The notes under the pieces were generated by a model. That model was not told the DNA's origin. It was given only the letters and a program-made list of their open reading frames with translations, and did no database searches. The position numbers and the translations under genes were made by a program. 15,502 nucleotides of DNA from Pseudomonadota bacterium (GTDB taxonomy: Bacteria; Pseudomonadota; Alphaproteobacteria; Caulobacterales; Caulobacteraceae), in assembly GCA_023451375.1 (NCBI GenBank), contig JAEXZS010000095.1:1-15502 (forward strand). Direction: 5' to 3'. This document shows positions 5,549 to 13,827 of the stretch, piece after piece (position 1 is the first letter of the stretch; every line of letters starts with the position of its first letter).

Positions 5549-7153
5549 ATGCCGCGTCTTCCCGCCTTCATCTGCGCCGCCGCGCTCATGGCCACGCCGG
5601 CCGCCGCCCAGTCCGTGGACCGGGTCGCGATCAACGGCGTCATCGACCAGGGGCTGAACCACAGTCAGGTGATGCAGACCGCCGCCCATCTGACGGACCG
5701 GATCGGCGGGCGCATGACCAACTCGCCGCAGATGCGGGAGGCGGAAGCCTGGGCCCAGGCCCGGTTCCGTGACTGGGGCCTGTCCGACGTGCGCGCCGAG
5801 GGCTTCGAGTTCGGTCGCGGCTGGTCGATCGTCCGCTCCAGCGCCCGCATGACCGCGCCGCGTCCGCTGGACCTGCGCGCCATCCCGGTCGCTTGGACGC
5901 CCGGCACCAACGGCCCCATCCGCGCCGGGGTCGTCGTCGCGCCGATCTCCAAGGTCGAGGACTTCGACAAGTGGCGCGGCAAGCTGTCGGGCAGGATCGT
6001 CATGATCTCGCATCCCGGCGCGGGTTCCGAGCCGACGGAGCCCGCCTTCCGCCGCTGGACCGACGCCGAGCTGCGCGACCGCAACGTCTACATCCAGCCC
6101 CAGCATTCGCCGGCCGCCCTCGAGCGCCAGCTGAAGACCGCCGACTTCGCCGCGAAGATGGACGCCTTCCTGGTCGAGGAGGGCGCCCTGGCCTGGGTGC
6201 GGATGTCTCAGCGCGACGGCGGCCTGCTGCACGGCACGGGCTACACCTATCAGGTCGGCGCAACGCCCAGGCTGGCGGGCATGGAGCTGGCGGCCGAGGA
6301 CTACCGCCGCCTGGCCCGCCTCGCCCTGACCGACGCGCCGCCCACGCTGGAGCTGATGAGCGAGGTCCAGTTCCACGACGAGGACGTGAACGCCTACAAC
6401 ATCCTGGCCGACATTCCCGGCGCCGATCGTTCGGGCGAATACGTCATGGCCGGCGCCCACCTGGACAGCTGGGTCGCCTCGGACGGCGCCCAGGACAACG
6501 CCGCCGGCAGCGCGGTGGTCATGGAGGCCGCGCGCATCCTGAGGGCGCTGAACGTACGGCCCAAGCGCACCATCCGCTTCGCCCTGTGGAACGGCGAGGA
6601 GCAGGGCATCCTGGGCTCGCTTGCCTATGTGGACAAGCATCTGGCCACCCGCGCGCCCTCGACTGATCCTGCGCTGGCGGGACTGCCGAACAACCGCACC
6701 TGGCGCAGCCGCTGGCCTGTCCAACCGCGCCCCGGTTATGGCGACCTGGTCGCCTATTTCAACCTGGATAACGGCTCAGGCAAGATCCGCGGCATCAACG
6801 CCGAGGGCAATGTCGCCGCCGCCCCGATCTTCCAGGAATGGCTGGCGCCCTTCGCCAGCATGGGGGCCTCGACCGTCTCGCTGCGCCCATCCGGCGGCAC
6901 CGACCACGTCTATATGCAGACCGTCGGCGTCCCCGGTTACCAGTTCATCCAGGACCCGCTCGACTATTCGGCCCGCATCCACCACACCAGCATCGACAGC
7001 TACGACCACCTTAAGCCGGAGGACATGCGTCAGGCGGCGATCATCCTGGCCAGCTTCCTGTTGAACGCCGCCAACCGTGACGAGCCCCTGCCGCGCATGC
7101 CGCTGCCGACACAGCCGACGCCGACCGACCCCTTCGAATATCCGACAGACTGA
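5549..7153 (+). CDS. Exported M28-family zinc metallopeptidase (aminopeptidase / carboxypeptidase Q-like)
   Basis: A 534-residue secreted or periplasmic peptidase with two co-catalytic zinc ions. Residues 1-20 form a signal peptide (cleavage near ATPAAA-Q). Residues 30-125 are the first half of the catalytic region, about 125-245 resemble a PA-type insert, and the M28 core follows. All expected residues are visible: H304 in AGAHLDSW, bridging D316 in DGAQDNAAG, catalytic E350 and ligand E351 in NGEEQG, D407 in NLDNGSG, and H478/H479 in IHHTSIDSYD. ATG 5549 is preferred over a longer frame because AGGGGG lies eight bases upstream and the signal peptide starts there. Substrate specificity cannot be read from sequence; plasma glutamate carboxypeptidase-like proteins share this layout. 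The C-terminal 20 residues are Pro-rich. Confidence 0.9.
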   Translation: MPRLPAFICAAALMATPAAAQSVDRVAINGVIDQGLNHSQVMQTAAHLTDRIGGRMTNSPQMREAEAWAQARFRDWGLSDVRAEGFEFGRGWSIVRSSARMTAPRPLDLRAIPVAWTPGTNGPIRAGVVVAPISKVEDFDKWRGKLSGRIVMISHPGAGSEPTEPAFRRWTDAELRDRNVYIQPQHSPAALERQLKTADFAAKMDAFLVEEGALAWVRMSQRDGGLLHGTGYTYQVGATPRLAGMELAAEDYRRLARLALTDAPPTLELMSEVQFHDEDVNAYNILADIPGADRSGEYVMAGAHLDSWVASDGAQDNAAGSAVVMEAARILRALNVRPKRTIRFALWNGEEQGILGSLAYVDKHLATRAPSTDPALAGLPNNRTWRSRWPVQPRPGYGDLVAYFNLDNGSGKIRGINAEGNVAAAPIFQEWLAPFASMGASTVSLRPSGGTDHVYMQTVGVPGYQFIQDPLDYSARIHHTSIDSYDHLKPEDMRQAAIILASFLLNAANRDEPLPRMPLPTQPTPTDPFEYPTD

Positions 7154-7169
7154 CCACCGGTCTCATCCA

Positions 7170-7285
7170 ACGTCATTCCGGGGCGTCCGCAGGACGAACC
7201 CGGGACCCAGGAGGAGGGCGCCCACTCTCCACAAGGGTTCAGAGCGAGCGGGCGATCCTGGGTCCCGGGGTCCTCGCTTCGCTCA
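7170..7285. repeat. Inverted pair of intergenic palindromic repeats, possible bidirectional terminator
   Basis: CCCGGGACCCAGGA (7199-7212) is matched by its exact reverse complement at 7256-7269, a 14-bp inverted repeat with a 43-base spacer. The outer flank CGTCATTCCGGGG on the left matches a similar block near 10575-10630, so this is a dispersed element rather than a gene-specific signal. It lies between the convergent M28 peptidase and thiolase genes and could stop transcription from both sides. No U-tract is evident. Confidence 0.7.
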
Positions 7286-7308
7286 ACGTCGGCCTGACCA
7301 CGGGGGCT

Positions 7309-8484
<1,176 letters not shown>

Positions 8485-8495
8485 GGATTTCACTC

Positions 8496-8531
8496 GATGC
8501 GGAAATTGCTGCGTTGCGGTTTTGCCGCATC
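8496..8531. promoter_or_regulatory. Inverted repeats upstream of the thiolase gene, candidate PhaR operator
   Basis: GATGCGG (8496-8502) is the reverse complement of CCGCATC (8525-8531), and an inner TGCGG (8515-8519) pairs with CCGCA (8525-8529). GCGTTGC (8511-8517) recurs just upstream of phaR. PhaR proteins of other alphaproteobacteria bind TGC/GCA-rich sites, so an operator is plausible. It lies 12-47 bases upstream of the thiolase start codon, in a 148-bp gap shared with the divergent HlyIII gene. Confidence 0.35.
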
Positions 8532-8632
8532 GCGGCGCCTTCGTCACCCGTCCAGCCGCGCGTTCAGCCAATCGTCATCCCGTCGGCCCATTGTGGCGGG
8601 AACGATCGCGGCGGTCCCGGATTGGAAAGGCC

Positions 8633-9346
8633 ATGCTTCGCACGCTGAAACGTCTCGTCACCCACGTTTGCACGCCCGACGAACTGGACATGATCGAGCA
8701 CTATCCGACCCGCGCCGAGAAGCTGGCGGACCTGTGGGTGCATGTCGTCGGCCTTATGCTGGCTGCGGTCGGCGGGATCATCCTGGCCGGGCTGGCGGGC
8801 GTCTATGCTGGCATCGGCGGGGTCATGGCCACGGCCATCTACGCCCTTTGCCTGGTGGGCATGCTGACGGCGTCAACCCTCTACAACTGGACCAACCCCT
8901 GCGCCGCCCGGCCTGTCCTGCGCCGACTGGACGAGGCGGCGATCTTCCTGATGATCGCCGGCAGCTACACCCCCTTCACCACCCAGAGGTTCGAGGGGGC
9001 CTGGTCGGCAGGCTTCACCGCCCTGATCTGGACCCTGGCCTTCGCCGGGGCGGGGGCCAAGCTGTTCGCCCCCCGCATCTCCGACCGGTTCTGGAGCGGG
9101 GTCTATGTCCTGTTCGGCTGGCTGGCGGTGGCGGCGCTGAAGCCTATGGTCGAGACCGTGCATCCGGTCGCCCTGGCGCTGCTGGTCATCGGCGGACTGA
9201 TCTACACGGCCGGCGTCTTCGTCTTCATCAGCCCGACGGTGAAGTTCCGCCGCGCCATCTGGCACGGCTTCGTCGTCACCGGCGCCACGGTGCATTGGGC
9301 CGCCGTCCTGGTCGGCGTCGTGCTGGCGCCGGCGCTCAGCCACTAG
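8633..9346 (+). CDS. HlyIII / PAQR (TrhA-type) seven-helix membrane protein
   Basis: A 237-residue inner-membrane protein with about seven hydrophobic helices, from the HlyIII/PAQR superfamily that includes adiponectin receptors. Despite the historical name hemolysin III, bacterial members are better linked to membrane-lipid or fluidity homeostasis. Family signatures are visible: YPTRAEKLADLWVHVVG at the N-terminus, LRRLDEAAIFLMIAGSYTPF, and AIWHGFVVTGATVHW near the end. The usual zinc-binding His in helix 2 (LYH) is Asn85 here, and the first His of the late HxxxH is Arg207; H211 and H221 remain. ATG 8633 is preceded by GGAAAGG. A longer frame upstream overlaps the thiolase in antisense and is rejected. 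It is divergent from the thiolase and 100 bp upstream of phaR. Confidence 0.87.
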   Translation: MLRTLKRLVTHVCTPDELDMIEHYPTRAEKLADLWVHVVGLMLAAVGGIILAGLAGVYAGIGGVMATAIYALCLVGMLTASTLYNWTNPCAARPVLRRLDEAAIFLMIAGSYTPFTTQRFEGAWSAGFTALIWTLAFAGAGAKLFAPRISDRFWSGVYVLFGWLAVAALKPMVETVHPVALALLVIGGLIYTAGVFVFISPTVKFRRAIWHGFVVTGATVHWAAVLVGVVLAPALSH

Positions 9347-9367
9347 AGCCGAGCAGGCGAGCCGCCT

Positions 9368-9403
9368 GAACCGGCCTTTTCGGTTCCTCTGGCGCTTCGC
9401 GCC
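9368..9403. terminator. Two adjacent hairpins after the HlyIII gene
   Basis: GAACCG (9368-9373) pairs with CGGTTC (9381-9386) across a loop containing TTTT, and GGCGC (9391-9395) pairs with GCGCC (9399-9403) across TTC. They lie 22-57 bases after the HlyIII stop and before phaR. There is no terminal U-tract, so termination is uncertain; partial read-through to phaR is possible. Confidence 0.3.
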
Positions 9404-9423
9404 GCGACGCGAGATAGTGCCGC

Positions 9424-9431
9424 GTTGCAAC
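9424..9431. promoter_or_regulatory. GTTGCAAC palindrome upstream of phaR, candidate autoregulatory operator
   Basis: A perfect 8-bp palindrome GTTGCAAC within CCGCGTTGCAACATCGCG, ending 15 bases before the chosen phaR start. PhaR proteins are known to repress their own gene and phasin genes through TGC/GCA-containing sites. The block GCGTTGC is shared with the thiolase upstream region. Position overlapping the ribosome-binding region suits repression. Inferred from sequence only. Confidence 0.35.
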
Positions 9432-9446
9432 ATCGCGAGAACAAGC

Positions 9447-10076
9447 GTGGCTGACGAAAAGACCAAGGGCGGAAAGACGGGCGATTCCGGCGTGATCGTC
9501 ATCAAGAAGTACGCGAACCGCAGGCTCTACAACACCCGGACCAGCGCCTATGTGACGCTGGAGGACCTCGCCGCCATGGTGCGCGAGGGGGTGGAGTTCG
9601 TGGTCTATGACGCCAAGTCGAACGAGGACCTGACCCGCCAGATCCTGACCCAGATCATCTTCGAGGAGGAGAACCGCGGGGAAGCCCTGCTTCCCGTTCA
9701 GTTCCTTCGCCAGCTGATCGGCTTCTACGGCGGCCAGATGCAGGGGGTGCTGCCCTCCTATCTGGAGATGTCCCTGGCCAACTTCAGCCGCCAGCAGGAA
9801 CAGTTCGCCGGCCAGATGAGCCGCGCCTTCGGCACGGGCTCGGGCGCGACCCTGATGGAGGAGGCGGCGCGGGCCAACATGGCCATGTTCGAGCGCGCCA
9901 TGCAGATGTTCCCCGGCTTCGCCTATCCGCGCGCCGAAACGACGTCCGCGACCGCAGAGCCCCAGCCGAAGCCGGCCGCCCCCGCCGACGAAGCCCTGGA
10001 GGAGATGCGCCGGCAGATGGACGAGATGCGCGCCCAGCTGGACCGCCTGGCCGGCGGGGGGAACGCGCCGAGATGA
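9447..10076 (+). CDS. phaR: Polyhydroxyalkanoate synthesis repressor PhaR
   Basis: A transcriptional regulator that binds both DNA and polyhydroxyalkanoate; when granules form it leaves the DNA and phasin expression rises. Residues 16-76 are the PHB/PHA accumulation DNA-binding domain, with the near-invariant IKKYANRRLYNTRTSAYVTL and the block FVVYDAKSNEDLTRQILTQI. Residues 80-120 form the PHB_acc polymer-associated region, and about 182-203 form a short coiled coil (EALEEMRRQMDEMRAQLDRL). At 209 residues it has normal alphaproteobacterial length. GTG 9447 (VADEKTKGG) is chosen because a 5' extension to 9417 gives an unlikely peptide and would put the palindrome inside the gene; the ribosome binding site is weak. 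The last four bases, ATGA, overlap the next gene, so the two are translationally coupled. Confidence 0.93.
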   Translation: MADEKTKGGKTGDSGVIVIKKYANRRLYNTRTSAYVTLEDLAAMVREGVEFVVYDAKSNEDLTRQILTQIIFEEENRGEALLPVQFLRQLIGFYGGQMQGVLPSYLEMSLANFSRQQEQFAGQMSRAFGTGSGATLMEEAARANMAMFERAMQMFPGFAYPRAETTSATAEPQPKPAAPADEALEEMRRQMDEMRAQLDRLAGGGNAPR

Positions 10077-10429
10077 CCGACGAGGTCCGTCCCGTCGGCG
10101 GCGTCGGCCCGATCGATCCCGCGCGCGAACGCCGCGAGAGCGATCGGCGGCAGCGCCAGCGGCGGGACTCTCGCGACCTGGTCCCGGTCGAGACGACCGA
10201 GGACTTCCCGCCGCAACCGGCCCCGGCAAGAGCTGCCGCGTTGGCGCCGCCCGAGCCAAGCACGGCCGCCTTCGTCGCCCAGCAGATCGGGCAGACCGGC
10301 CAGAAGCGCGGCCTGCGCGGGGGGCCTCCCATTCTGGACGCGGCCCGCGCCGCCTATCTGGGGACCGAGTATTCCGGCGAGGCCGAACGCCGCCCGCCGG
10401 TGGGCAAGACGACGCGGACCGACATCTGA
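10073..10429 (+). CDS. Small conserved protein of unknown function, coupled to phaR
   Basis: A 118-residue protein that I cannot assign to a characterised family. The N-terminal half is strongly charged and Arg-rich (ARERRESDRRQRQRRDSRD, about 17-35) and then Pro/Ala-rich and probably disordered. The only globular-looking part is residues 64-100, with FVAQQIGQTGQKRGLRGG and DAARAAYLGTEYSG, which I recall from hypothetical proteins of related alphaproteobacteria. It has no signal peptide, membrane helix or Cys. The ATG overlaps the phaR stop as ATGA, implying co-translation with PhaR and possibly a related role in storage-granule regulation. That functional link is inferred from position only. 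Confidence 0.75.
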   Translation: MTDEVRPVGGVGPIDPARERRESDRRQRQRRDSRDLVPVETTEDFPPQPAPARAAALAPPEPSTAAFVAQQIGQTGQKRGLRGGPPILDAARAAYLGTEYSGEAERRPPVGKTTRTDI

Positions 10430-10487
10430 CGGGAGCGGCACGGCGCTTGCTGGAGCGGGGTGAACCGATCCCTCTCCGGAGCCCGCC

Positions 10488-10562
10488 ATGCCTGCGCTCG
10501 GCGCCCTGTCCAAGCTGTTCGACGCCTGCGTCGTGGCGCTGATCTTCACGGCTTTCTCGTAA
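10488..10562 (+). CDS. Candidate 24-residue hydrophobic small protein
   Basis: ATG at 10488 opens a 24-codon frame ending in TAA, with product MPALGALSKLFDACVVALIF followed by TAFS. GGAG lies seven bases before the ATG, a better ribosome binding site than several of the large genes here have. Residues 11-23 are hydrophobic enough for membrane association, with one Cys. It lies 58 bp after the phaR-coupled gene on the same strand. I know no named homologue. Coding status rests on the ribosome binding site and composition only; chance is a real alternative. Confidence 0.4.
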   Translation: MPALGALSKLFDACVVALIFTAFS

Positions 10563-10574
10563 GCGCCTGGCGCG

Positions 10575-10630
10575 CGACGCCCGTCCTGGGTTCCGGGTTT
10601 TCGCCAGGCTCGGCCCGGAAATGACGATCC
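10575..10630. repeat. Intergenic palindromic repeat of the same family as 7170-7285
   Basis: TTCCGGG (10591-10597) pairs with CCCGGAA (10614-10620). Read on the minus strand the block runs CGTCATTTCCGGG, a variable loop, then CCCGGAACCCAGGA, parallel to CGTCATTCCGGGG, loop, CCCGGGACCCAGGA at 7171-7212. Loop sequences differ while both arms agree. It sits between plus-strand and minus-strand genes that converge, as does the other copy. Confidence 0.65.
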
Positions 10631-10662
10631 GAGAGCGGAAGCCCTGACGGGAGGCCCGGTTC

Positions 10663-11079
10663 TCACGCCAGGTCGAAATCCTTGCGCGAGGCGATGATGG
10701 TCACGATGAACCCGGCCAGTACGTCCAGCAGAACCATCACCCCGATCAGGAAGAAGGTTGAGGTGGCGAAGCCGGGCAGCAGCAGGAACTCGATCAGCAC
10801 GACGATGAACAGGATCATCGACAGGGCGTGATTGATGATCGCCGCCTTCTGGCTGGAGGTCGACTTCACCAGCTCGAAGAACAGCAGGATCAGCCCGACG
10901 AACAGGATCAGGTCGCCCGCGCCGATGCTCCATTGCGCGCCTGAGGCCATGGTCACCGACAGGACCGGATCGCGCAGCAGCGCGTCGCCGTTCGTCAGGG
11001 CCCGTTCTCCGCCGCCGAACAGCACGACGACGTTGTAGAGCACGACGGGGATCAGCAGCAGCGGGATGGCGATCAGCAT
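10663..11079 (-). CDS. Four-helix membrane protein of unknown function
   Basis: A 138-residue protein with hydrophobic segments at about 4-22, 54-72, 83-102 and 107-130, and a polar loop at 23-52 (GGGERALTNGDALLRDP) that would lie on one face of the membrane. The C-terminus is charged (ASRKDFDLA). The segment NHALSMILFIVVLIEFLLLP followed by GFATSTFFL looks conserved in hypothetical proteins of related bacteria, but I cannot name a family. ATG 11079 has only a weak GGAA upstream. It is on the same strand as HMG-CoA lyase with an 88-bp gap that holds a hairpin, so it may have its own promoter. No functional claim is made. Confidence 0.72.
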   Translation of the reverse strand: MLIAIPLLLIPVVLYNVVVLFGGGERALTNGDALLRDPVLSVTMASGAQWSIGAGDLILFVGLILLFFELVKSTSSQKAAIINHALSMILFIVVLIEFLLLPGFATSTFFLIGVMVLLDVLAGFIVTIIASRKDFDLA

Positions 11080-11148
11080 GGTTCCGGCTCGACGGGCCGC
11101 CGCCCCCTGCGGTCCGACCCATGCCGACGATAGCGCCGATGAGGCCGT

Positions 11149-11167
11149 CGCGCCAAGCGGCGGCGCG
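11149..11167 (-). terminator. GC hairpin immediately after the HMG-CoA lyase stop codon
   Basis: CGCGCC (11149-11154) pairs with GGCGCG (11162-11167) across seven bases, directly abutting the HMG-CoA lyase stop at 11168-11170. No U-tract follows on the minus strand. It may act as a weak terminator or as 3'-end protection for the upstream transcript. Confidence 0.3.
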
Positions 11168-12082
11168 TCAGGCCCTGGGAAAGCCGCCCGCCCGGCTGAG
11201 CGCCGACGGGGCCGGGCGGCCTATGGTCTCGCCGATCCACTTGGCCGTGGTGATCAGGGCGCCCAGGTCGTAGCCGGTCTCGAACCCGGCGCGTTCCAGC
11301 ATATAGACTAGGTCCTCGGTGGCGATGTTGCCGGTGGCGCCCGGCGCGAAGGGACACCCGCCGATGCCGCCGACCGAGGCGTCGAGCACGTCGACGCCCG
11401 CCTCCACCCCGGCGTAGGCGTTGGCGAGGCCGGTGTTGCGGGTGTCGTGGAAATGCAGCCGCAGGGTCGCCCCGGGCGACGCCCCGCGCGCCGCTTCCAC
11501 CGTCCTGGTGACGGCCCACGGATCGCCGGCGCCGATGGTGTCCGCCAGGCCGATCTCGCCCACGCCCAGTTCGGCGACCGCCCCGACGACATCAACGACC
11601 TGCTGAACCGAGACCTCGCCGTCGAAGGGGCACCCCCAGACGCAGGAGATCATCGCCGACAGCGACGGCGCGCCGCCGGGGGCCTCGGCGTCGTGACGTC
11701 GGGCGATGATCTCGCCCAGCATTCCCAACTGATCCTTCACCGTCAGGCCCTGGTTCTTCAGACCGAAGCCATCGGTGGCGGACAGGGCGACGTTGACCTC
11801 GTCCACGCCCGTGGTCAGGGCGCGGTCATAACCTCTGCCGTTCAGCACCAGGCCGATGCGGCTGCGTCCGACTTGGCGCGGCAGTTCGGCCATGACCGCT
11901 TCGGCGCCCGCCATCTGCGGCACGTATTTGGGATGGACGAAGGAGACCGCCTCGATCCGACGCGCGCCGGCGCCTTCGAGACGCCGGACCAGATCGGCGC
12001 GGATCGCGGGCTCCAGCACCGTCTTCTCGTTCTGCAGGCCGTCGCGGGGGCCGACCTCGACGATCCGGATGACGCGGCTCAC
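11168..12082 (-). CDS. Hydroxymethylglutaryl-CoA lyase
   Basis: Cleaves 3-hydroxy-3-methylglutaryl-CoA to acetyl-CoA and acetoacetate, the last step of leucine breakdown, in the cytosol. The 304-residue protein has the HMGL-like TIM barrel with all expected residues: R13/D14 in VEVGPRDGLQNE, SFVHPKYVPQMA, CVWGCPFDGEV, metal-binding H210 and H212 in HFHDTRNTGLANA, and catalytic C243 in GGIGGCPFAPGATGNIATED, with N252. These match the human enzyme's active site and separate it from isopropylmalate or citramalate synthases. The start is a GTG at 12082, with GAGGA seven bases upstream; it overlaps the stop of the upstream glycosyltransferase as GTGA. The acetoacetate produced could feed storage-polymer metabolism through the nearby thiolase, but that link is inference. 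Confidence 0.94.
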   Translation of the reverse strand: MSRVIRIVEVGPRDGLQNEKTVLEPAIRADLVRRLEGAGARRIEAVSFVHPKYVPQMAGAEAVMAELPRQVGRSRIGLVLNGRGYDRALTTGVDEVNVALSATDGFGLKNQGLTVKDQLGMLGEIIARRHDAEAPGGAPSLSAMISCVWGCPFDGEVSVQQVVDVVGAVAELGVGEIGLADTIGAGDPWAVTRTVEAARGASPGATLRLHFHDTRNTGLANAYAGVEAGVDVLDASVGGIGGCPFAPGATGNIATEDLVYMLERAGFETGYDLGALITTAKWIGETIGRPAPSALSRAGGFPRA

Positions 12083-13752
12083 GGCGTGGTCCTCGCGGCG
12101 GTTGGCGGGGGGGCGTAGATCGTCAGGCTGACGTCGTCGCCCTGGGAATAGTTGTGGCCCCGGACCGTGCCCGCCGCGCGGCCGGCGACGCCCAGGGCGG
12201 CCGAGGCGGCCCGGAAGGCGTCGGCGTCGCGCGCCTCGACGATCGCGGGACGCCCCTCGGCGAGGGCGCGCGCGGCGCCGGCGGCGTCGGTCAGCTGGGT
12301 GTCGCGTCCGGTCAGGAAGACGAAGCTGGGCTCATGGAAGCCGGTGATGGCCACCGGGCCGGGGGTGCGGCCTTGGCGCGGATGCAAGTCGGCGGCCTCC
12401 AGCGCCCGCTCCAGCTGGGGCGAGACGGCCAGAGGGCGCAGCTGACGGATGGTGCCCGCCAGCGCCGCGTGGGCCACGACCCCGAAGGCCAGCGACGCCA
12501 TCAGCGCCGCGCCCACGGCCCGATTGAGAAGCAGGAAGGCCCCGATCGCCGCCGCCGCCAGGGCGGAGACCACGGTGATGGCCGCCCAGGTCTGCGCCGT
12601 CGAAGTGCCGTAGACCGTCAGCCCGTAAACGGTGATGGCGATCACCAGCAGCGCCGCCAGCACGGCCAGCACGGCGCCGGTGATGCGCGAGACCTTGCCG
12701 ATCGGCCGAGTCAGCGCCGCGGCGGCCAGCAGCGCCAAGGCCCCGAAGGTCGGCAGGGTGTAGTGCCACAGCTTGGTCGGAGCCAGCTCGAACACCAGCC
12801 AGGCCGGAACCAGCCAGCAGACCAGGAAGCGGATCGCCGGCTCGGCTCTTCGCGTCCAGCCGGTCGCCACGGCCGCCGGAAGCAGCAGGGTCGACGGGAA
12901 GAACAGCAGCGGCGCCAAGAGGAGGTACATCCCCGGGAAGCCGGAATGGCTCTCGTGCGCGCCGGCGATCTTGGGCGCCAGGTCGCCGCCTATGGCCTCA
13001 CGCCAGAAACCGCCGTCGGTGGCGATGGTGATTGCGATGGCCCAGGGTCCGACCATGAGCGCCACCAGCGGCAGGCCCCAACCCCAGCCCAAGCGGAAAA
13101 GCCATTTGAAGTCGCGATCCCAGATCGACAGCGCCAGGATGGCCAGGGCCACGACCATCAGCCCGATGGGTCCCTTGATCAGGATCGACAGACCCAGGCC
13201 CAGCCAGAAGAGCAGCTTGTGCGGCCGGATCGGCCGGTCTCCGGCGCGCGCGGCCATATAGATCCGCGCCAGAGCCGCCATGGCCAACGTGGTGGCGCCG
13301 CACAGCATGGCGTCGGTCTTGGCGATGCCGGCCTCGGTCGACAGCAGGAAGGTGGTCCCCAGGATGGCTCCGGCGATAAATCCGCTGCGGGCGCCGAACA
13401 GGGCCGCGCCCGCCCAGGCCACGGCCCAGGCGGCCAGCATGGCGCCCACGAGCGAGGGCGCCCGATACGGCGCGATCCGCCGGTCCTCGACATCGGACGT
13501 CACGGCCACCGCCGCCGCCTGCAGCCAGTAGATGCCGACAGGCTTCTTCCAGCGCGGATCGTCCTGGAAGCGGATATCGACGAAGTCCCGGCTCTCCAGC
13601 ATCTGGGCCGTGGCCTGGGCGAAGCGGCTTTCGTCGCGATCGAGCGGCGGCAGCAGCAGCAGCCCGGGCAAGCCGGCGACCAGCGTCAGAAGCGCCGCCA
13701 GAACGGGCCCGCGCCAGCCCGCGACGAGGCGATCGAGTTCGATACGGTTCAT
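12079..13752 (-). CDS. ArnT/PMT-like membrane glycosyltransferase (GT-C fold, GT39/GT83-like)
   Basis: A 557-residue inner-membrane enzyme expected to move a sugar from a polyprenyl-phosphate carrier to lipid A or another envelope acceptor on the periplasmic side. It has about a dozen hydrophobic segments up to residue 430, then a soluble periplasmic C-terminal domain. Signatures are the catalytic loop PPLDRDESRFAQATAQML (D40, E41), the WKKPVGIYWLQ motif at 68-78, LIKGPIG, and LAPTKLWHYTLPTFGALALL, all typical of ArnT-like enzymes. ATG 13752 is preceded by AAGGAG. It is divergent from the GT2 gene across 75 bp, a likely donor-maker and user pair. The arn sugar-nucleotide genes are absent here, so the sugar is unknown and no symbol is given. 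Confidence 0.88.
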   Translation of the reverse strand: MNRIELDRLVAGWRGPVLAALLTLVAGLPGLLLLPPLDRDESRFAQATAQMLESRDFVDIRFQDDPRWKKPVGIYWLQAAAVAVTSDVEDRRIAPYRAPSLVGAMLAAWAVAWAGAALFGARSGFIAGAILGTTFLLSTEAGIAKTDAMLCGATTLAMAALARIYMAARAGDRPIRPHKLLFWLGLGLSILIKGPIGLMVVALAILALSIWDRDFKWLFRLGWGWGLPLVALMVGPWAIAITIATDGGFWREAIGGDLAPKIAGAHESHSGFPGMYLLLAPLLFFPSTLLLPAAVATGWTRRAEPAIRFLVCWLVPAWLVFELAPTKLWHYTLPTFGALALLAAAALTRPIGKVSRITGAVLAVLAALLVIAITVYGLTVYGTSTAQTWAAITVVSALAAAAIGAFLLLNRAVGAALMASLAFGVVAHAALAGTIRQLRPLAVSPQLERALEAADLHPRQGRTPGPVAITGFHEPSFVFLTGRDTQLTDAAGAARALAEGRPAIVEARDADAFRAASAALGVAGRAAGTVRGHNYSQGDDVSLTIYAPPPTAARTTP

Positions 13753-13827
13753 GCCTTCTCCTTACACGGAGGTCGCGCGGGCGTCAGCCGTCTCCCCCTC
13801 CCGCCGCAAGTCGGCTATCACGCGGGC

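Noticed and set aside
9417..9446. N-terminal extension of PhaR from GTG 9417
   Set aside because: The added ten residues do not match the family and would include the candidate operator palindrome; GTG 9447 gives the usual length.
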